DNA from: Henricia sp. BOLD:AAB3569
Lineage: Eukaryota; Echinodermata; Asteroidea; Spinulosida; Echinasteridae
DNA: 64,000 nt
Assembly: GCA_037783545.1 (NCBI GenBank)
Contig: JBBELK010000994.1
Span: forward strand, 124,001 to 188,000
Direction of reading: 5' to 3'
Positions within the stretch are counted from its first letter, which is position 1. Each line of letters begins with the position of its first letter. The translations under genes and the position numbers were made by a program. The notes beneath the pieces were generated by a model. The model worked only from the letters and a program-made list of their open reading frames with translations, was not told the origin of the DNA and made no database searches. Shown here one piece after another: positions 30,772 through 40,858 of the stretch.

Positions 30772-30876
30772 TGTACGATTCTCAATTTTGTGTGAGTGGT
30801 TTACTGAAATGATTTCGGTTAACTTCTAAATTTTATATATTCCAGCTACAACTGCTTGGTGGTCATAGGTATGACT

Positions 30877-30948
30877 GGTCCCGTGGTGTAACGGTTAGCA
30901 CTCGAGACTCTGAATCTCGCAATCCGAGTTCAAATCTCAATGGGACCT
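30877..30948 (+). tRNA. tRNA-Gln (CTG), T stem disrupted
   Basis: Class Q11, tail l, plus A45 (shared only with 32797). Confidence 0.72.
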
Positions 30949-31053
30949 TGTAGTATTTTCACCTTTGTGTGAGTGGTTTACTGAAATGTTTTCGGATAAC
31001 TTCTAGATTTGATATATTCTAGTTACAACTGCTTGGTGTATAAAAGCATGACT

Positions 31054-31125
31054 GGTCCCATGGTGTAACGGTTAGCACTCGAGACTCTGAATCTCGCGAT
31101 CCGAGTTCAAATCTCGGTGGGACCT
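31054..31125 (+). tRNA. tRNA-Gln (CTG)
   Basis: Class Q1, tail e, with TATAAAA at -15. Confidence 0.93.
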
Positions 31126-31228
31126 TGTATAGGTCAGGCTTTTGTGCAGGTTCTTTACTGCAATGTCTTTTATTAACTTCTACATTTTATATATTCTAGC
31201 TACAAGGGGTTGATTAAACGGTATGACT

Positions 31229-31300
31229 GGTCCCATGGTGTAACGGTTAGCACTCGAGACTCTGAATCTCGCAATCCGAGTTCAAATCTCGGTGGGACCT
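31229..31300 (+). tRNA. tRNA-Gln (CTG)
   Basis: Class Q6, tail b. Confidence 0.9.
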
Positions 31301-31411
31301 TGTATGGGTCAGTCTTTTGTGCAGGTTATTTACTGCAATGTCTTTTATTAACTTCTAAATTTTATATATTCCATAACCAGCTACAACTGCTTGGTGGTCA
31401 TAGGGATGACT

Positions 31412-31483
31412 GGTCCCGTGGTGTAACGGTTAGCACTCGAGACTCTGAATCTCGCGATCCGAGTTCAAATCTCGGTGGGACCT
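31412..31483 (+). tRNA. tRNA-Gln (CTG), duplication junction
   Basis: Class Q2, tail d. The 5' flank is that of the 19940/33332 type but the tail is that of 29492, so the 1920-bp duplication joins inside or beside this gene. Confidence 0.9.
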
Positions 31484-31588
31484 TGTAGTATTTATACCTT
31501 TGTGTGAGTGGTTTACTGAAATGTTTTCGGATAACTTCTAGATTTGATATATTTTAGTTACAACTGCTTGGTGTACAAAAGCATGACT

Positions 31589-31660
31589 GGTCCCATGGTG
31601 TAACGGTTAGCACTCGAGACTCTGAATCTCGCGATCCGAGTTCAAATCTCGGTGGGACCT
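31589..31660 (+). tRNA. tRNA-Gln (CTG)
   Basis: Class Q1, tail e. Confidence 0.93.
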
Positions 31661-31763
31661 TGTATAGGTCAGGCTTTTGTGCAGGTTCTTTACTGCAATG
31701 TCTTTTATTAACTTCTACATTTTATATATTCTAGCTACAAGGGGTTGATTAAATGGTATGACT

Positions 31764-31835
31764 GGTCCCATGGTGTAACGGTTAGCACTCGAGACTCTGA
31801 ATCTCGCAATCCGAGTTTAAATCTCGGTGGGACCT
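31764..31835 (+). tRNA. tRNA-Gln (CTG), box B mutated
   Basis: Class Q5, tail b. Confidence 0.7.
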
Positions 31836-31946
31836 TGTATGGGTCAGTCTTTTGTGCAGGTTCTTTACTGCAATGTCTTTTATTAACTTCTAAATTTGAT
31901 ATATTCCATAACCAGCTACAACTGCTTGGTGGTCATTGGGATGACT

Positions 31947-32018
31947 GGTCCCGTGGTGTAACGGTTAGCACTCGAGACTCTGAATCTCGCGATCCGAGTT
32001 CAAATCTCGGTGGGACCT
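31947..32018 (+). tRNA. tRNA-Gln (CTG)
   Basis: Class Q2, tail b. Confidence 0.9.
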
Positions 32019-32121
32019 TGTATGGGTCAGTCTTTTGTGCAGGTTCTTTACTGCAATGTCTTTTATTAACTTCTACATTTTATATATTCTAGCTACAAGG
32101 GGTTGATTAAATGGTATGACT

Positions 32122-32193
32122 GGTCCCATGGTGTAATGGTTAGCACTCGAGACTTTAAATCTCGCGATCCGAGTTCAAATCTCGGTGGGACCT
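32122..32193 (+). tRNA. tRNA-Gln-like with TTA anticodon (putative ochre suppressor)
   Basis: Class X, tail c. Anticodon at 32155-32157; intact stems. Confidence 0.87.
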
Positions 32194-32298
32194 TGTACGA
32201 TTCTCAATTTTGTGTGAGTGGTTTACTGAAATGTTTTCGGTTAACTTCTAAATTTTATATATTCCAGCTACAACTGCTTGGTGGTCATAAGTATGACT

Positions 32299-32370
32299 GG
32301 TCCCGTGGTGTAACGGTTAGCACTCGAAACTCTGAATCTCGCCATCCGAGTTCAAATCTCGGTGGGACCT
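32299..32370 (+). tRNA. tRNA-Gln (CTG)
   Basis: Class Q3, tail b. Confidence 0.84.
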
Positions 32371-32473
32371 TGTATGGGTCAGTCTTTTGTGCAGGTTCTT
32401 TACTGCAATGTCTTTTATTAACTTCTACATTTTATATATTCTAGCTACAAGGGGTTGATGAAATGGTATGACT

Positions 32474-32521
32474 GGTCCCATGGTGTAATGGTTAGCACTC
32501 GAGGCTTTGAATCTGGCGATC
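32474..32521 (+). pseudogene. Truncated tRNA-Gln (TTG), class P
   Basis: Class P with G12. Confidence 0.9.
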
Positions 32522-32619
32522 TTTTCCCTTTGTGTGAGCGGTTTACTCCAATTTTGTTCGGTTAACTTCTAGATTTGATATATTCCAGTTACAACTGCTT
32601 GGTGTGCAAAAGCATGACT

Positions 32620-32691
32620 GGTCCCATGGTGTAACGGTTAGCACTCGAGACTCTGAATCTCGCAATCCGAGTTCAAATCTCGGTGGGACCT
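32620..32691 (+). tRNA. tRNA-Gln (CTG)
   Basis: Class Q6, tail c. Confidence 0.9.
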
Positions 32692-32796
32692 TGTACGATT
32701 CTCAATTTTGTGTGAGTGGTTTACTGAAATGATTTCGGTTAACTTCTAAATTTTATATATTCCAGCTACAACTGCTTGGTGGTCATAGGTATGACT

Positions 32797-32868
32797 GGTC
32801 CCGTGGTGTAACGGTTAGCACTCGAGACTCTGAATCTCGCAATCCGAGTTCAAATCTCAATGGGACCT
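32797..32868 (+). tRNA. tRNA-Gln (CTG), T stem disrupted
   Basis: Class Q11, tail l, plus A45. Confidence 0.72.
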
Positions 32869-32973
32869 TGTAGTATTTTCACCTTTGTGTGAGTGGTTTA
32901 CTGAAATGTTTTCGGATAACTTCTAGATTTGATATATTCTAGTTACAACTGCTTGGTGTATAAAAGCATGACT

Positions 32974-33045
32974 GGTCCCATGGTGTAACGGTTAGCACTC
33001 GAGACTCTGAATCTCGCGATCCGAGTTCAAATCTCGGTGGGACCT
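32974..33045 (+). tRNA. tRNA-Gln (CTG)
   Basis: Class Q1, tail e, with TATAAAA at -15. Confidence 0.93.
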
Positions 33046-33148
33046 TGTATAGGTCAGGCTTTTGTGCAGGTTCTTTACTGCAATGTCTTTTATTAACTTC
33101 TACATTTTATATATTCTAGCTACAAGGGGTTGATTAAACGGTATGACT

Positions 33149-33220
33149 GGTCCCATGGTGTAACGGTTAGCACTCGAGACTCTGAATCTCGCAATCCGAG
33201 TTCAAATCTCGGTGGGACCT
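33149..33220 (+). tRNA. tRNA-Gln (CTG)
   Basis: Class Q6, tail b. Confidence 0.9.
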
Positions 33221-33331
33221 TGTATGGGTCAGTCTTTTGTGCAGGTTATTTACTGCAATGTCTTTTATTAACTTCTAAATTTTATATATTCCATAACCAG
33301 CTACAACTGCTTGGTGGTCATAGGGATGACT

Positions 33332-33403
33332 GGTCCCGTGGTGTAACGGTTAGCACTCGAGACTCTGAATCTCGCGATCCGAGTTCAAATCTCGGTGGGA
33401 CCT
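33332..33403 (+). tRNA. tRNA-Gln (CTG)
   Basis: Class Q2, tail m. Confidence 0.9.
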
Positions 33404-33506
33404 TGTATGCGTCAGTCTTTTGTGCAGGTTCTTTACTGCAATGTATTTTATTAACTTCTACATTTTATATATTCTAGCTACAAGGGGTTGATGAAATGGT
33501 ATGACT

Positions 33507-33578
33507 GGTCCCATGGTGTAATGGTTAGCACTCGAGACTTTAAATCTCGCGATCCGAGTTCAAATCTCGGTGGGACCT
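33507..33578 (+). tRNA. tRNA-Gln-like with TTA anticodon (putative ochre suppressor)
   Basis: Class X, tail c. Anticodon at 33540-33542; intact stems. Confidence 0.87.
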
Positions 33579-33683
33579 TGTACGATTCTCAATTTTGTGT
33601 GAGTGGTTTACTGAAATGTTTTCGGTTAACTTCTAAATTTTATATGTTCCAGCTACAACTGCTTGGTGATCATAGGTATGTCT

Positions 33684-33755
33684 GGTCCCGTTGTGTAACG
33701 GTTAGCACTCGAGAGTCTGAATCTCGCGATCCGAGTTCAAATCTCGGTGGGACCT
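33684..33755 (+). tRNA. tRNA-Gln (CTG)
   Basis: Class Q10, tail i. Confidence 0.82.
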
Positions 33756-33858
33756 TGTATGGGTCAGTCATTTGTGCAGGTTCTTTACTGCAATGTCTTT
33801 TATTAACTTCTACATTCTATATATTCTAGCTACAAGGGGTTGATTAAATAGTATGACT

Positions 33859-33930
33859 GGTCCCATGGTGTAATGGTTAGCACTCGAGACTTTGAATCTC
33901 GCGATCCGAGTTCATATTTCGGTGGGACCT
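33859..33930 (+). tRNA. tRNA-Gln (TTG)
   Basis: Class U4, tail f. Confidence 0.85.
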
Positions 33931-34035
33931 TGTACTATTTTAACCTTTGTGTGAGTGGTATACTGAAATGTTTTCGGTTAACTTCTAGATTTGATATATT
34001 CTAGTTACAACTGCTTGGTGTGCAAAAGCATGACT

Positions 34036-34107
34036 GGTCCCATGGTGTAACGGTTAGCACTCGAGACTCTGAATCTCGCGATCCGAGTTCAAATCTCGGT
34101 GGGACCT
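34036..34107 (+). tRNA. tRNA-Gln (CTG)
   Basis: Class Q1, tail b. Confidence 0.93.
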
Positions 34108-34210
34108 TGTATGGGTCAGTCTTTTGTGCAGGTTCTTTACTGCAATGTCTTTTATTAACTTCTACATTTTATATATTCTAGCTACAAGGGGTTGATGAAA
34201 TGGTATGACT

Positions 34211-34282
34211 GGTCCCATGGTGTAATGGTTAGCACTCGAGACTTTGAATCTCGCGATCCGAGTTCAAATCTCGGTGGGACCT
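34211..34282 (+). tRNA. tRNA-Gln (TTG)
   Basis: Class U1, tail g. Confidence 0.92.
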
Positions 34283-34387
34283 TGTACGATTTAACCTTTG
34301 TGTGAGCTGTTTACTCCAATTTTTTTAGGTTAACTTGTAGATTTAATATATTCCAGTTACAACTGCTTGGTGTGCAAAAGCATGACT

Positions 34388-34459
34388 GGTCACATGGTGT
34401 AACGGTTAGCACTAGACACTCTGAATCTCGCGATCCGAGTTCAAATCTTGGTGGGACCT
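34388..34459 (+). tRNA. tRNA-Gln (CTG), degenerate stems
   Basis: Class Q8, tail h, but with consensus G45. Confidence 0.62.
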
Positions 34460-34564
34460 TGTGCGATTCTCAATTTTGTGTGAGTGGTTTACTGAAATGT
34501 TTTCGGTTAACTTCTAAATTTTATATATTCCAGCTACAACTGCTTGGTGGTCATAGGTATGACT

Positions 34565-34636
34565 GGTCCCGTGGTGTAACGGTTAGCACTCGAGACTCTG
34601 AATCTCGCGATCCGAGTTCAAATCTCGGTGGGACCT
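34565..34636 (+). tRNA. tRNA-Gln (CTG)
   Basis: Class Q2, tail j. Confidence 0.9.
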
Positions 34637-34740
34637 TGTATGGGTCAGTCCTTTGTGCAGGTTCTTTACTGAAATGTCTTTTTATTAACTTCTACATTTT
34701 ATATATTCTAGCTACAAGGGGTTGATGAAATGGTATGACT

Positions 34741-34812
34741 GGTCACATGGTGTAATGGTTAGCACTCGAGACTTTGAATCTCGCGATCCGAGTTCAAATC
34801 TCGGTGGGACCT
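34741..34812 (+). tRNA. tRNA-Gln (TTG)
   Basis: Class U2, tail k. Confidence 0.84.
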
Positions 34813-34917
34813 TGTACTATGTTAACGTTTGTGTGAGTGGTTTACTGAAATGTTTTAGGTTAACTTTTAGATTTGATATATTCTAGTTACAACTGCTTGG
34901 TGTGCAAAAGCATGACT

Positions 34918-34989
34918 GGTCCCATGGTGTAACGGTTAGCACTCGAGACTCTGAATCTCGCGATCCGAGTTCAAATCTCGGTGGGACCT
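34918..34989 (+). tRNA. tRNA-Gln (CTG), deletion junction
   Basis: Class Q1, tail e. Its 5' flank belongs to the tail-a slot (as at 21526) while its tail belongs to the 15408-type slot, so a crossover passed through the gene. Confidence 0.92.
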
Positions 34990-35092
34990 TGTATAGGTCA
35001 GGCTTTTGTGCAGGTTCTTTACTGCAATGTCTTTTATTAACTTCTACATTTTATATATTCTAGCTACAAGGGGTTGATTAAATGGTATGACT

Positions 35093-35164
35093 GGTCCCAT
35101 GGTGTAACGGTTAGCACTCGAGACTCTGAATCTCGCAATCCGAGTTTAAATCTCGGTGGGACCT
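35093..35164 (+). tRNA. tRNA-Gln (CTG), box B mutated
   Basis: Class Q5, tail b. Confidence 0.7.
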
Positions 35165-35275
35165 TGTATGGGTCAGTCTTTTGTGCAGGTTCTTTACTGC
35201 AATGTCTTTTATTAACTTCTAAATTTGATATATTCCATAACCAGCTACAACTGCTTGGTGGTCATAGGGATGACT

Positions 35276-35347
35276 GGTCCCGTGGTGTAACGGTTAGCAC
35301 TCGAGACTCTGAATCTCGCGATCCGAGTTCAAATCTCGGTGGGACCT
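35276..35347 (+). tRNA. tRNA-Gln (CTG)
   Basis: Class Q2, tail b. Confidence 0.9.
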
Positions 35348-35450
35348 TGTATGGGTCAGTCTTTTGTGCAGGTTCTTTACTGCAATGTCTTTTATTAACT
35401 TCTACATTTTATATATTCTAGCTACAAGGGGTTGATTAAATGGTATGACT

Positions 35451-35522
35451 GGTCCCATGGTGTAATGGTTAGCACTCGAGACTTTAAATCTCGCGATCCG
35501 AGTTCAAATCTCGGTGGGACCT
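35451..35522 (+). tRNA. tRNA-Gln-like with TTA anticodon (putative ochre suppressor)
   Basis: Class X, tail c. Anticodon at 35484-35486; intact stems. Confidence 0.87.
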
Positions 35523-35627
35523 TGTACGATTCTCAATTTTGTGTGAGTGGTTTACTGAAATGTTTTCGGTTAACTTCTAAATTTTATATGTTCCAGCTAC
35601 AACTGCTTGGTGATCATAGGTATGTCT

Positions 35628-35699
35628 GGTCCCGTTGTGTAACGGTTAGCACTCGAGAGTCTGAATCTCGCGATCCGAGTTCAAATCTCGGTGGGACCT
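35628..35699 (+). tRNA. tRNA-Gln (CTG)
   Basis: Class Q10, tail i. Confidence 0.82.
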
Positions 35700-35802
35700 T
35701 GTATGGGTCAGTCATTTGTGCAGGTTCTTTACTGCAATGTCTTTTATTAACTTCTACATTCTATATATTCTAGCTACAAGGGGTTGATTAAATAGTATGA
35801 CT

Positions 35803-35874
35803 GGTCCCATGGTGTAATGGTTAGCACTCGAGACTTTGAATCTCGCGATCCGAGTTCATATCTCGGTGGGACCT
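35803..35874 (+). tRNA. tRNA-Gln (TTG)
   Basis: Class U3, tail f. Confidence 0.87.
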
Positions 35875-35979
35875 TGTACTATTTTAACCTTTGTGTGAGT
35901 GGTATACTGAAATGTTTTCGGTTAACTTCTAGATTTGATATATTCTAGTTACAACTGCTTGGTGTGCAAAAGCATGACT

Positions 35980-36051
35980 GGTCCCATGGTGTAACGGTTA
36001 GCACTCGAGACTCTGAATCTCGCGATCCGAGTTCAAATCTCGGTGGGACCT
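35980..36051 (+). tRNA. tRNA-Gln (CTG)
   Basis: Class Q1, tail b. Confidence 0.93.
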
Positions 36052-36154
36052 TGTATGGGTCAGTCTTTTGTGCAGGTTCTTTACTGCAATGTATTTTATT
36101 AACTTCTACATTTTATATATTCTAGCTACAAGGGGTTGATGAAATGGTATGACT

Positions 36155-36226
36155 GGTCCCATGGTGTAATGGTTAGCACTCGAGACTTTGAATCTCGCGA
36201 TCCGAGTTCAAATCTCGGTGGGACCT
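36155..36226 (+). tRNA. tRNA-Gln (TTG)
   Basis: Class U1, tail g. Confidence 0.92.
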
Positions 36227-36331
36227 TGTACGATTTAACCTTTGTGTGAGCTGTTTACTCCAATTTTTTTAGGTTAACTTGTAGATTTAATATATTCCAG
36301 TTACAACTGCTTGGTGTGCAAAAGCATGACT

Positions 36332-36403
36332 GGTCAAATGGTGTAACGGTTAGCACTAGACACTCTGAATCTCGCAATCCGAGTTCAAATCTTGGTGGGA
36401 CCT
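36332..36403 (+). tRNA. tRNA-Gln (CTG), degenerate stems
   Basis: Class Q8, tail h, plus private A6: two adjacent acceptor mismatches. Confidence 0.55.
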
Positions 36404-36508
36404 TGTGCGATTCTCAATTTTGTGTGAGTGGTTTACTGAAATGTTTTCGGTTAACTTCTAAATTTTATATATTCCAGCTACAACTGCTTGGTGGTCATAG
36501 GTATGACT

Positions 36509-36580
36509 GGTCCCGTGGTGTAACGGTTAGCACTCGAGACTCTGAATCTCGCGATCCGAGTTCAAATCTCGGTGGGACCT
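36509..36580 (+). tRNA. tRNA-Gln (CTG)
   Basis: Class Q2, tail j. Confidence 0.9.
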
Positions 36581-36684
36581 TGTATGGGTCAGTCCTTTGT
36601 GCAGGTTCTTTACTGAAATGTCTTTTTATTAACTTCTACATTTTATATATTCTAGCTACAAGGGGTTGATGAAATGGTATGACT

Positions 36685-36756
36685 GGTCACATGGTGTAAT
36701 GGTTAGCACTCGAGACTTTGAATCTCGCGATCCGAGTTCAAATCTCGGTGGGACCT
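36685..36756 (+). tRNA. tRNA-Gln (TTG)
   Basis: Class U2, tail k. Confidence 0.84.
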
Positions 36757-36861
36757 TGTACTATGTTAACGTTTGTGTGAGTGGTTTTCTGAAATGTTTT
36801 AGGTTAACTTTTAGATTTGATATATTCTAGTTACAACTGCTTGGTGTGCAAAAGCATGACT

Positions 36862-36933
36862 GGTCCCATGGTGTAACGGTTAGCACTCGAGACTCTGAAT
36901 CTCGCGATCCGAGTTCAAATCTCGGTGGGACCT
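36862..36933 (+). tRNA. tRNA-Gln (CTG)
   Basis: Class Q1, tail a. Confidence 0.93.
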
Positions 36934-37031
36934 TGTACGATTTTGTGTGAGTGGTTTACTGAAATGTTTTCGGTTAACTTCTAAATTTTATATATTCCAG
37001 CTACAACTGCTTGGTGGTCATAAGTATGACT

Positions 37032-37103
37032 GGTCCCGTGGTGTAACGGTTAGCACTCGAAACTCTGAATCTCGCCATCCGAGTTCAAATCTCGGTGGGA
37101 CCT
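37032..37103 (+). tRNA. tRNA-Gln (CTG)
   Basis: Class Q3, tail b. Confidence 0.84.
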
Positions 37104-37206
37104 TGTATGGGTCAGTCTTTTGTGCAGGTTCTTTACTGCAATGTCTTTTATTAACTTCTACATTTTATATATTCTAGCTACAAGGGGTTGATGAAATGGT
37201 ATGACT

Positions 37207-37254
37207 GGTCCCATGGTATAATGGTTAGCACTCGAGGCTTTGAATCTGGCGATC
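37207..37254 (+). pseudogene. Truncated tRNA-Gln (TTG), class P
   Basis: Class P. Confidence 0.9.
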
Positions 37255-37352
37255 TTTTCCCTTTGTGTGAGCGGTTTACTCCAATTTTGTTCGGTTAACT
37301 TCTAGATTTTATATATTCCAGTTACAACTGCTTGGTGTGCAAAAGCATGACT

Positions 37353-37424
37353 GGTCCCATGGTTTAACGGTTAGCACTCGAGACTCTGAATCTCGCAATC
37401 CGAGTTCAAATCTCGGTGGGACCT
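37353..37424 (+). tRNA. tRNA-Gln (CTG)
   Basis: Class Q4, tail c. Confidence 0.85.
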
Positions 37425-37529
37425 TGTACGATTCTCAATTTTGTGTGAGTGGTTTACTGACATGATTTCGGTTAACTTCTAAATTTTATATATTCCAGCT
37501 ACAACTGCTTGGTGGTCATAGGTATGACT

Positions 37530-37601
37530 GGTCCCGTGGTGTAACGGTTAGCACTCGAGACTCTGAATCTCGCGATCCGAGTTCAAATCTCGGTGGGACC
37601 T
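37530..37601 (+). tRNA. tRNA-Gln (CTG)
   Basis: Class Q2, tail d. Confidence 0.9.
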
Positions 37602-37706
37602 TGTAGTATTTATACCTTTGTGTGAGTGGTTTACTGAAATGTTTTCGGATAACTTCTAGATTTGATATATTTTAGTTACAACTGCTTGGTGTACAAAAGC
37701 ATGACT

Positions 37707-37778
37707 GGTCCCATGGTGTAACGGTTAGCACTCGAGACTCTGAATCTCGCGATCCGAGTTCAAATCTCGGTGGGACCT
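37707..37778 (+). tRNA. tRNA-Gln (CTG)
   Basis: Class Q1, tail e. Confidence 0.93.
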
Positions 37779-37881
37779 TGTATAGGTCAGGCTTTTGTGC
37801 AGGTTCTTTACTGCAATGTCTTTTATTAACTTCTACATTTTATATATTCTAGCTACAAGGGGTTGATTAAATGGTATGACT

Positions 37882-37953
37882 GGTCCCATGGTGTAACGGT
37901 TAGCACTCGAGACTCTGAATCTCGCAATCCGAGTTTAAATCTCGGTGGGACCT
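37882..37953 (+). tRNA. tRNA-Gln (CTG), box B mutated
   Basis: Class Q5, tail b. Confidence 0.7.
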
Positions 37954-38064
37954 TGTATGGGTCAGTCTTTTGTGCAGGTTCTTTACTGCAATGTCTTTTA
38001 TTAACTTCTAAATTTGATATATTCCATAACCAGCTACAACTGCTTGGTGGTCATAGGGATGACT

Positions 38065-38136
38065 GGTCCCGTGGTGTAACGGTTAGCACTCGAGACTCTG
38101 AATCTCGCGATCCGAGTTCAAATCTCGGTGGGACCT
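38065..38136 (+). tRNA. tRNA-Gln (CTG)
   Basis: Class Q2, tail b. Confidence 0.9.
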
Positions 38137-38239
38137 TGTATGGGTCAGTCTTTTGTGCAGGTTCTTTACTGCAATGTCTTTTATTAACTTCTACATTTTA
38201 TATATTCTAGCTACAAGGGGTTGATTAAATGGTATGACT

Positions 38240-38311
38240 GGTCCCATGGTGTAATGGTTAGCACTCGAAACTTTAAATCTCGCGATCCGAGTTCAAATCT
38301 CGGTGGGACCT
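38240..38311 (+). tRNA. tRNA-Gln-like with TTA anticodon (putative ochre suppressor)
   Basis: Class X, tail c. Anticodon at 38273-38275. Private A30 gives an A30:C40 mismatch in the anticodon stem. Confidence 0.8.
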
Positions 38312-38416
38312 TGTACGATTCTCAATTTTGTGTGAGTGGTTTACTGAAATGTTTTCGGTTAACTTCTAAATTTTATATATTCCAGCTACAACTGCTTGGT
38401 GGTCATAAGTATGACT

Positions 38417-38488
38417 GGTCCCGTGGTGTAACGGTTAGCACTCGAAACTCTGAATCTCGCCATCCGAGTTCAAATCTCGGTGGGACCT
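38417..38488 (+). tRNA. tRNA-Gln (CTG)
   Basis: Class Q3, tail b. Confidence 0.84.
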
Positions 38489-38591
38489 TGTATGGGTCAG
38501 TCTTTTGTGCAGGTTCTTTACTGCAATGTCTTTTATTAACTTCTACATTTTATATATTCTAGCTACAAGGGGTTGATGAAATGGTATGACT

Positions 38592-38639
38592 GGTCCCATG
38601 GTGTAATGGTTAGCACTCGAGGCTTTGAATCTGGCGATC
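38592..38639 (+). pseudogene. Truncated tRNA-Gln (TTG), class P
   Basis: Class P with G12; followed by T5. Confidence 0.9.
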
Positions 38640-38737
38640 TTTTTCCTTTGTGTGAGCGGTTTACTCCAATTTTGTTCGGTTAAATTCTAGATTTGATATA
38701 TTCCAGTTACAACTGCTTGGTGTTCAAAAGCATGACT

Positions 38738-38809
38738 GGTCCCATGGTGTAACGGTTAGCACTCGAGACTCTGAATCTCGCAATCCGAGTTCAAATCTCG
38801 GTGGGACCT
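38738..38809 (+). tRNA. tRNA-Gln (CTG)
   Basis: Class Q6, tail c. Confidence 0.9.
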
Positions 38810-38914
38810 TGTACGATTCTCAATTTTGTGTGAGTGGTTTACTGAAATGATTTCGGTTAACTTCTAAATTTTATATATTCCAGCTACAACTGCTTGGTGG
38901 TCATAGGTATGACT

Positions 38915-38986
38915 GGTCCCGTGGTGTAACGGTTAGCACTCGAGACTCTGAATCTCGCGATCCGAGTTCAAATCTCAATGGGACCT
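38915..38986 (+). tRNA. tRNA-Gln (CTG), T stem disrupted
   Basis: Class Q11, tail l. Confidence 0.72.
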
Positions 38987-39091
38987 TGTAGTATTTTCAC
39001 CTTTGTGTGAGTGGTTTACTGAAATGTTTTCGGATAACTTCTAGATTTGATATATTCTAGTTACAACTGCTTGGTGTACAAAAGCATGACT

Positions 39092-39163
39092 GGTCCCATG
39101 GTGTAACGGTTAGCACTCGAGACTCTGAATCTCGCGATCCGAGTTCAAATCTCGGTGGGACCT
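39092..39163 (+). tRNA. tRNA-Gln (CTG)
   Basis: Class Q1, tail e. Confidence 0.93.
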
Positions 39164-39266
39164 TGTATAGGTCAGGCTTTTGTGCAGGTTCTTTACTGCA
39201 ATGTCTTTTATTAACTTCTACATTTTATATATTCTAGCTACAAGGGGTTGATTAAACGGTATGACT

Positions 39267-39338
39267 GGTCCCATGGTGTAACGGTTAGCACTCGAGACTC
39301 TGAATCTCGCAATCCGAGTTCAAATCTCGGTGGGACCT
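39267..39338 (+). tRNA. tRNA-Gln (CTG)
   Basis: Class Q6, tail b. Confidence 0.9.
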
Positions 39339-39449
39339 TGTATGGGTCAGTCTTTTGTGCAGGTTATTTACTGCAATGTCTTTTATTAACTTCTAAATTT
39401 TATATATTCCATAACCAGCTACAACTGCTTGGTGGTCATAGGGATGACT

Positions 39450-39521
39450 GGTCCCGTGGTGTAACGGTTAGCACTCGAGACTCTGAATCTCGCGATCCGA
39501 GTTCAAATCTCGGTGGGACCT
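39450..39521 (+). tRNA. tRNA-Gln (CTG)
   Basis: Class Q2, tail m. Confidence 0.9.
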
Positions 39522-39624
39522 TGTATGCGTCAGTCTTTTGTGCAGGTTCTTTACTGCAATGTATTTTATTAACTTCTACATTTTATATATTCTAGCTACA
39601 AGGGGTTGATGAAATGGTATGACT

Positions 39625-39696
39625 GGTCCCATGGTGTAATGGTTAGCACTCGAGACTTTAAATCTCGCGATCCGAGTTCAAATCTCGGTGGGACCT
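39625..39696 (+). tRNA. tRNA-Gln-like with TTA anticodon (putative ochre suppressor)
   Basis: Class X, tail c. Anticodon at 39658-39660; intact stems. Confidence 0.87.
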
Positions 39697-39801
39697 TGTA
39701 CGATTCTCAATTTTGTGTGAGTGGTTTACTGAAATGTTTTCGGTTAACTTCTAAATTTTATATGTTCCAGCTACAACTGCTTGGTGATCATAGGTATGTC
39801 T

Positions 39802-39873
39802 GGTCCCGTTGTGTAACGGTTAGCACTCGAGAGTCTGAATCTCGCGATCCGAGTTCAAATCTCGGTGGGACCT
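39802..39873 (+). tRNA. tRNA-Gln (CTG)
   Basis: Class Q10, tail i. Confidence 0.82.
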
Positions 39874-39976
39874 TGTATGGGTCAGTCATTTGTGCAGGTT
39901 CTTTACTGCAATGTCTTTTATTAACTTCTACATTCTATATATTCTAGCTACAAGGGGTTGATTAAATAGTATGACT

Positions 39977-40048
39977 GGTCCCATGGTGTAATGGTTAGCA
40001 CTCGAGACTTTGAATCTCGCGATCCGAGTTCATATTTCGGTGGGACCT
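39977..40048 (+). tRNA. tRNA-Gln (TTG)
   Basis: Class U4, tail f. Confidence 0.85.
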
Positions 40049-40153
40049 TGTACTATTTTAACCTTTGTGTGAGTGGTATACTGAAATGTTTTCGGTTAAC
40101 TTCTAGATTTGATATATTCTAGTTACAACTGCTTGGTGTGCAAAAGCATGACT

Positions 40154-40225
40154 GGTCCCATGGTGTAACGGTTAGCACTCGAGACTCTGAATCTCGCGAT
40201 CCGAGTTCAAATCTCGGTGGGACCT
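40154..40225 (+). tRNA. tRNA-Gln (CTG)
   Basis: Class Q1, tail b. Confidence 0.93.
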
Positions 40226-40328
40226 TGTATGGGTCAGTCTTTTGTGCAGGTTCTTTACTGCAATGTCTTTTATTAACTTCTACATTTTATATATTCTAGC
40301 TACAAGGGGTTGATGAAATGGTATGACT

Positions 40329-40400
40329 GGTCCCATGGTGTAATGGTTAGCACTCGAGACTTTGAATCTCGCGATCCGAGTTCAAATCTCGGTGGGACCT
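40329..40400 (+). tRNA. tRNA-Gln (TTG)
   Basis: Class U1, tail g. Confidence 0.92.
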
Positions 40401-40505
40401 TGTACGATTTAACCTTTGTGTGAGCTGTTTACTCCAATTTGTTTAGGTTAACTTGTAGATTTAATATATTCCAGTTACAACTGCTTGGTGTGCAAAAGCA
40501 TGACT

Positions 40506-40577
40506 GGTCACATGGTGTAACGGTTAGCACTAGACACTCTGAATCTCGCAATCCGAGTTCAAATCTTGGTGGGACCT
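40506..40577 (+). tRNA. tRNA-Gln (CTG), degenerate stems
   Basis: Class Q8, tail h. Confidence 0.62.
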
Positions 40578-40682
40578 TGTGCGATTCTCAATTTTGTGTG
40601 AGTGGTTTACTGAAATGTTTTCGGTTAACTTCTAAATTTTATATATTCCAGCTACAACTGCTTGGTGGTCATAGGTATGACT

Positions 40683-40754
40683 GGTCCCGTGGTGTAACGG
40701 TTAGCACTCGAGACTCTGAATCTCGCGATCCGAGTTCAAATCTCGGTGGGACCT
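40683..40754 (+). tRNA. tRNA-Gln (CTG)
   Basis: Class Q2, tail j. Confidence 0.9.
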
Positions 40755-40858
40755 TGTATGGGTCAGTCCTTTGTGCAGGTTCTTTACTGAAATGTCTTTT
40801 TATTAACTTCTACATTTTATATATTCTAGCTACAAGGGGTTGATGAAATGGTATGACT

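Larger units (their letters stand above)
29564..33403 (+). repeat. 1920-bp tandem duplication (two copies)
   Basis: 29564-31483 and 31484-33403 carry the same eleven units, including the otherwise unseen Q11 plus A45 gene (30877 and 32797) and TATAAAA flanks. The junction is at the gene 31412-31483. Confidence 0.85.
26880..34917 (+). repeat. Superunit copy B, enlarged by a 1920-bp duplication
   Basis: Follows copy A in unit order. Coordinates shift by exactly 1920 bp after 31483, where a tandem duplication was added. Confidence 0.8.
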
